DNA of 64,000 bases, taken from Bordetella parapertussis. Lineage in GTDB: Bacteria; Pseudomonadota; Gammaproteobacteria; Burkholderiales; Burkholderiaceae_B. The stretch lies in the NCBI GenBank assembly GCA_945897365.1, contig CAMDFD010000009.1, forward strand, positions 80,045 to 144,044, written 5' to 3'. This document shows positions 59,832-64,000 of this stretch, in pieces (within the stretch, counting starts at the first letter, position 1; each line of letters opens with the position of its first letter). A model generated the notes under the pieces. That model had not been told where the DNA came from. It did not search any database and saw only the letters and a list, made by a program, of their open reading frames with translations. The position numbers and the translations under genes were made by a program.

Positions 59832-61079
59832 ATGAATGCCAAGAAACTGACCCGTAACATTGTGATCGCTATGGTGCTGGGTATTTTAGTGGGTTGGCTG
59901 TGTCACGAGGTGGCCATCGACGCCGCAATGGCTAAAGACATTTCCGAATACTTTAGTCTCGTGACCGATATCTTCCTGAGGCTGATCAAAATGGTGATTG
60001 CGCCGCTGGTGTTTGCCACTCTCGTATCGGGCTTATCAAGCATGAGTGGTTCGGGTGCGGTGGGTCGCATTGGCCTGAAGGCCATGGTCTGGTTTGTGAC
60101 AGCGGCACTCATTTCTCTTTCTGTAGGCATGTTTCTGGCTAACGCGTTTCAGCCAGGAGCGGGTCTTAATATGACCGTTCCAGTCGATAGCGTTAAAACT
60201 GGGGTTGAAGCTGCCGGCTTTAACTTACGCACCTTTGTTGCACACCTGGTCCCCACAAGTATTGCTGAGGCCATGTCAAAAAATGAGATCTTGCAGATTC
60301 TTATTTTTTCATTGTTCTTTGGAATGGGACTGGCCCATATTAAGAGCAAGGGTGCGACGACACTTTTTCAAATGATCGACGAGTTGGCAAATGTGATGTT
60401 TAAGATCACAGACTATGTGATGCAATTTGCACCGCTTGCTGTTTTTACCGCTATCGCAGCCTCGATTACTGTTGAAGGTCCGGGTGTGCTCGTGAGTTAC
60501 GGCAAGTTAATTGGCCAGTTTTATCTAGGCTTGGCGATTCTGTGGGCATTGATGTTCTCTGTGGCCTACTTTTTCTTGGGATCACGCACCCGAGAGCTAG
60601 GTGGTTTGATTAAAGAACCGCTCTTGGTGGCATTCGCGACAGCCAGTAGCGAAGCGGCATACCCTAAAACGATGGAAGCTCTCGACAAGTTTGGGGTCAA
60701 GCAACGCGTGTCTGGCTTTGTTTTACCTCTGGGCTATTCATTTAATCTCGATGGCTCAATGATGTATCAAGCCTTTGCCGTGCTGTTCATTGCGCAGGCT
60801 TTCAATATTGACTTGAGTTTTGGTCAGCAAGTCGCACTCTTACTTGTTCTGATGGTCACGAGTAAAGGTATGGCAGGCGTTGCACGAGGATCGCTTGTTG
60901 TGGTCGCCGCCACCTTGCCTTTATTTCATTTGCCAGAGGCTGGACTGCTTCTGATTATCGGAATCGATCAGTTTTTTGACATGGGTCGTACAGCAACGAA
61001 CGTCGTGGGTAATAGCCTGGCCACTGCCGTGATCGCCAAGCAAGAGGATGACCGTGAGGCACGGTTAGGCAGTACATAA
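59832..61079 (+). CDS. Dicarboxylate/amino acid:cation symporter (DAACS)
   Basis: The 415-residue inner-membrane protein belongs to the DctA/GltP family with about eight membrane segments and two hairpin loops: the Ser-rich hairpin AFATASSEAAYPKTMEAL (canonical tip SSSTLP; here ASSEAA) and GYSFNLDGSMMYQAFAVLFIAQAF, then DMGRTATNVVGNSLATAVIAK (the usual D-x3-T-x2-N-V-x-G). The ASSEAAYP hairpin is closer to glutamate or dicarboxylate subgroups outside the classical SSSTLP type. Ligand uncertain. Confidence 0.92.
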   Translation: MNAKKLTRNIVIAMVLGILVGWLCHEVAIDAAMAKDISEYFSLVTDIFLRLIKMVIAPLVFATLVSGLSSMSGSGAVGRIGLKAMVWFVTAALISLSVGMFLANAFQPGAGLNMTVPVDSVKTGVEAAGFNLRTFVAHLVPTSIAEAMSKNEILQILIFSLFFGMGLAHIKSKGATTLFQMIDELANVMFKITDYVMQFAPLAVFTAIAASITVEGPGVLVSYGKLIGQFYLGLAILWALMFSVAYFFLGSRTRELGGLIKEPLLVAFATASSEAAYPKTMEALDKFGVKQRVSGFVLPLGYSFNLDGSMMYQAFAVLFIAQAFNIDLSFGQQVALLLVLMVTSKGMAGVARGSLVVVAATLPLFHLPEAGLLLIIGIDQFFDMGRTATNVVGNSLATAVIAKQEDDREARLGST

Positions 61080-61194
61080 TCAATGTTGGTTGTATGAACT
61101 AAATATCGAAGATCTGCACTCTTATTTAAGGAGTCATTCATCTGTGTTTCCATCAATTATTACGATTTGAGAGATATCCTGACTAAGTTATTTT

Positions 61195-61235
61195 ATCCTT
61201 GTATATTCATCACAAGATGACGGATATACAAGGAT
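61195..61235. repeat. 12-bp perfect inverted repeat between convergent genes
   Basis: ATCCTTGTATAT (61195-61206) and its complement (61224-61235) with a 17-nt spacer lie between the symporter and katG stops. Neither side has a strong T run, so it may be a weak bidirectional terminator, a 3' end stabiliser or a protein-binding site. Confidence 0.55.
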
Positions 61236-61246
61236 CAAACAATCAC

Positions 61247-63391
61247 TCAAGCATCAAAACGATCCGCATTCATGACTTTGGTCCATGCGGCGATAAAGTC
61301 CTGGACGAATTTCTCTTTGTTGTCATCCTGCGCATAGACTTCTGCATAAGAGCGCAACACTGAGTTCGAACCAAACACCAGGTCGACGCGAGTCGCAGTC
61401 CACTTTGTTTTGCCAGACTTGCGCTCAACAATATCGTAACTATTGCGACCTGTGGGCTTCCAGGTGTAGGCCATGTCGGTCAGATTCACGAAAAAATCAT
61501 TCGTCAGGACGCCTGCGCGCGCTGTGAAAACACCATGCTTTGTCTCGCCGTAGTTGGTCCCCAACACACGCATACCGCCAACCAAGACCGTCATTTCCTG
61601 TGCCGTCAGGCCCATCAGTTGTGTGCGATCAAGCATGAGCTCTTCGACACTGACTGCATAGTGCTGCTTGGACCAGTTGCGATACCCATCATGGATGGGT
61701 TCGAGCACAGCGAATGACTCAGCATCTGTTTGCTCAGGTGTTGCGTCACCCCGACCAGGTGTGAATGGAACCGTCACCGCATGACCGGCAGCCTTGGCAG
61801 CCTGTTCAATCCCCACACCACCTGCCAACACAATCACGTCGGCAAGGCTTGCGCCAGTTACTTTGGCGATGCCTTCCAGCACGCCAAGGACCTTGGCCAG
61901 ACGCTTGGGTTCGTTGCCTTCCCAATCTTTCTGGGGAGCCAAGCGAATGCGCGCACCATTCGCACCACCACGCAAATCGGAGCCACGGAAGGTCCGTGCG
62001 CTGTCCCAGGCGGTCGACACCATTTCACTAATAGAGAGACCACTGACAGCGATCTTGGCTTTGACCGTATTGACGTCAACACTTTTGTTACCTGTGGGGA
62101 CTGGATCTTGCCAGATCAAATCCTCTTTTGGCACTTCGGGTCCGATGTAACGCGCTTTGGGACCCAAATCACGGTGGGTGAGCTTGAACCATGCGCGCGC
62201 AAACACTTCGGAGAAGTAAGCAGGATCTTGGTGGAACTTATCAGAAATCTTGCGGTACTCTGGATCCACTTTCATGGCCATGTCCGCATCCGTCATGATT
62301 GGATTTAGACGAATAGATGGATCCTCAACGTCGACGGGCTTGTCTTCTTCTTTAATGCTGATAGGCACCCACTGCCAAGCACCTGCGGGGCTCTTTGTGA
62401 GTGTCCATTCGTGGTTGAGAAGCATTTGGAAGTAGCCGCTATCCCATTGCGTGGGATGCGTGGTCCATGCGCCTTCGATGCCGCTACTCATGGTGTCGCG
62501 CCCCACACTCCGGGTCGTGTGGTTCATCCAGCCGAGACCTTGCTCTTGGACATCGGCAGCTTCAGGGACGGGACCAAGATTCGCAGCGCTTCCGTTGCCG
62601 TGACATTTACCCACTGTATGGCCTCCCGCGGTCAATGCGACGGTTTCTTCGTCGTTCATTGCCATACGCGCAAACGTCAAACGCACATCTTGTGCGGTAC
62701 GCAGTGGATCGGGTTGACCGTGGACGCCCTCGGGGTTCACATAGATCAGACCCATCTCAACTGCGGCCAGCGGATTTTCAAGAGAGGCGCGATCATCGCC
62801 GTCGTAACGACTGGAACCGAGCCACTCTTTTTCAGCACCCCAGTAAATATCAATTTCTGGTCCCCAAATGTCCTCGCGACCAAAAGCGAACCCATAGGTT
62901 TTCAGCCCCATCGACTCATAGGCAACGTTGCCAGCCAACACAATCAAATCGGCCCAGCTGAGTTTGTTGCCATATTTCTTTTTGATGGGCCAGAGCAAAC
63001 GGCGTGCTTTGTCTAGGTTGACGTTATCTGGCCATGAATTCAACGGTGCGAAACGCTGATTTCCCGTTCCTGCGCCACCGCGACCGTCCGCGATCCGATA
63101 GGAACCGGCAGCGTGCCAGGCCATACGGATCATCAAGCCGCCATAATGACCCCAGTCGGCTGGCCACCAATCCTGACTGTCTGTCATGAGTGCGGTTAAG
63201 TCTTTTTTAAGCGCAGCGAAGTCAAGCTTTTTGACCTCTTCGCGGTAATTGAAACCTTTGAGCGGATTGGTCTTGGTATCGTGCTGGTGCAAAATTTCTA
63301 GCTTGAGTGCGTTGGGCCACCACGCCATGGTGGACTTGCTTTCAGTGGTGTTAGCACCGTGCATCACGGGACATTGACCTTGGTTCGACAT
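61247..63391 (-). CDS. katG: Catalase-peroxidase
   Basis: The bifunctional haem enzyme removes hydrogen peroxide. The 714-residue protein has the N-terminal peroxidase domain with the distal site MIRMAWHAAGSYRIADGRGGAGTGNQRFAPLNSWPDN (Arg, Trp of the Met-Tyr-Trp adduct, and His), the proximal His in ALTAGGHTVGKCHGNG, and the C-terminal duplicated domain with DVIVLAGGVGIEQAA. It is monocistronic. OxyR control is likely from family knowledge, but I cannot define a site in the upstream 150 bp. Confidence 0.97.
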   Translation of the reverse strand: MSNQGQCPVMHGANTTESKSTMAWWPNALKLEILHQHDTKTNPLKGFNYREEVKKLDFAALKKDLTALMTDSQDWWPADWGHYGGLMIRMAWHAAGSYRIADGRGGAGTGNQRFAPLNSWPDNVNLDKARRLLWPIKKKYGNKLSWADLIVLAGNVAYESMGLKTYGFAFGREDIWGPEIDIYWGAEKEWLGSSRYDGDDRASLENPLAAVEMGLIYVNPEGVHGQPDPLRTAQDVRLTFARMAMNDEETVALTAGGHTVGKCHGNGSAANLGPVPEAADVQEQGLGWMNHTTRSVGRDTMSSGIEGAWTTHPTQWDSGYFQMLLNHEWTLTKSPAGAWQWVPISIKEEDKPVDVEDPSIRLNPIMTDADMAMKVDPEYRKISDKFHQDPAYFSEVFARAWFKLTHRDLGPKARYIGPEVPKEDLIWQDPVPTGNKSVDVNTVKAKIAVSGLSISEMVSTAWDSARTFRGSDLRGGANGARIRLAPQKDWEGNEPKRLAKVLGVLEGIAKVTGASLADVIVLAGGVGIEQAAKAAGHAVTVPFTPGRGDATPEQTDAESFAVLEPIHDGYRNWSKQHYAVSVEELMLDRTQLMGLTAQEMTVLVGGMRVLGTNYGETKHGVFTARAGVLTNDFFVNLTDMAYTWKPTGRNSYDIVERKSGKTKWTATRVDLVFGSNSVLRSYAEVYAQDDNKEKFVQDFIAAWTKVMNADRFDA

Positions 63392-63568
63392 GATTGACTC
63401 CTTAATCTGCTGAATGTTTAGATTAAAGCTATTTAAAATAAAAACCTAATTGTTTTTATTGATACAGATCATAGTCAGAACAAACATATTTAGAGAAAGC
63501 TTTAGTCTTGTACGAAATGAATATGTGCGTCATTGAATTCTGGGAGAAAAGCTAATGACTACGAATAA

Positions 63569-64000
63569 TTAAAACTGCACCTGCAATCCCACGTTGATCG
63601 CACCCAAGGTCTGGCCGCTGCGTGCCTCGCCCGAGATACCTGCATAAGCAAACGTGTTCTCTGACATCTTGGCTGTGACATACATTCCCGCCTGAACAAA
63701 CGCCGTGCCTGCGTTCGGCGTGGTGATGTTGGTGTTGATGCCCACAAGCGAGGCGTTCAGCGTTGGGTTCAACAGTCCCGAGGAGTCCGCACCAATTCCC
63801 ACATAAGCGCGGTAGGTGTGCTTGGCCGTCATCGGATTGTTGGCCTTGGAACCCGCAGCCAAGCCAATCACCCCACGCACGCCATTGCCGGTGTAGCGAT
63901 TCACACTCAGCGCCGAGGCCACATCACCCTCATTGACACCGGACTGCGAGACCATCTGCCAGGTCACCCGTGCAAAGGGCGTGATGCGCACGCTCTCTGT
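63569..64000 (-). CDS. Autotransporter beta-barrel domain protein (C-terminal part only)
   Basis: The frame is open to the right edge, so only the last about 143 residues are seen. They look like the end of a type V autotransporter barrel: ITPFARVTWQMVSQSGV, alternating amphipathic strands, and a C-terminal strand INVGLQVQF ending in Phe, the BAM recognition signal. The passenger domain lies outside the window, so its role is unknown. Confidence 0.8.
   Translation of the reverse strand, partial: TESVRITPFARVTWQMVSQSGVNEGDVASALSVNRYTGNGVRGVIGLAAGSKANNPMTAKHTYRAYVGIGADSSGLLNPTLNASLVGINTNITTPNAGTAFVQAGMYVTAKMSENTFAYAGISGEARSGQTLGAINVGLQVQF

Noticed and set aside
62411..63016. 201-codon plus-strand ORF inside katG
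   Set aside because: Antisense shadow of katG; the Cys/His-rich, irregular composition is unlike a real protein.
63392..63560. OxyR operator upstream of katG
   Set aside because: ATAG/CTAT-like fragments are present but do not reach the spaced four-element consensus convincingly.

Overview
The window is chromosomal DNA from a betaproteobacterium of the order Burkholderiales, most likely close to the Alcaligenaceae. The pointers are the tpiA-secG-tRNA-Leu-nuoABCDE order, two tripartite tricarboxylate (Bug/TctC) binding proteins, a Burkholderiales-type general porin, an rpsO-pnp pair and an ilvB-ilvN-ilvC-psd-pssA string. No species can be named from the sequence alone.

Layout. 1-9.5 kb: start of the complex I operon (nuoE to nuoA, minus strand), a porin and a UspA protein lying between nuoA and the tRNA-Leu/secG/tpiA block, then a Bug protein and an amidase-family enzyme. 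9.7-17.5 kb: an accessory island. It begins in the 3' end of tRNA-Ser(UGA) and ends at a 14-bp copy of that 3' end, next to a frameshifted tyrosine integrase. It carries an AlpA-like regulator, a MobV-like relaxase, a lone terminase small-subunit protein, a probable small RNA, and at its tRNA side a repeat-rich stretch of tiny genes. 17.5-18.4 kb: a HEPN/MNT toxin-antitoxin pair just outside the island. 18.6-25.3 kb: a DUF2252 protein, a molybdenum-cofactor operon (moaA-moeA-moaD-moaE-mobA-moaC) and a decayed nitronate monooxygenase gene. 25.4-33.5 kb: sulfatase/Bug/LysR, a Fic protein, tRNA-Leu(UAA), envelope proteins and a beta-lactamase-like hydrolase. 33.7-44.2 kb: a peptide-type ABC transporter operon, a two-subunit ThDP decarboxylase, an Lrp regulator divergent from an AceE-like dehydrogenase, and a PIN protein. 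44.2-52.3 kb: pnp/rpsO, a lipoprotein, phospholipid synthesis and branched-chain amino-acid genes. 52.7-64 kb: a FUSC membrane protein, an SDR, yaaA, tRNA-Ser(CGA), an orphan ParD, modABC, a dicarboxylate symporter, katG and the end of an autotransporter.

The most interesting part is 10.2-12.7 kb. Five short plus-strand ORFs (54-67 codons) share a proline-rich leader with the motif PYxxPxVxxL. Four of them then have a Thr two residues before a predicted core that starts with Gly or Ala and has a Glu at core position 8-10. This is the architecture of lasso-peptide precursors, yet no cyclase, protease or RRE protein is visible in the window. The array has grown by duplication (near-identical leaders, diverged cores, repeated 3' flanks). 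It also holds an unrelated minus-strand peptide with a double-glycine leader and a truncated copy of it. I read it as an orphan, diversifying RiPP-precursor array on a tRNA-integrated mobilizable or satellite-like element; that reading is inference.

Working together: modABC (57-60 kb) takes up the molybdate used by the moa/moe/mob products (20-24 kb). The nuo genes form respiratory complex I. ilvBNC make branched-chain amino acids. psd and pssA make phosphatidylethanolamine.
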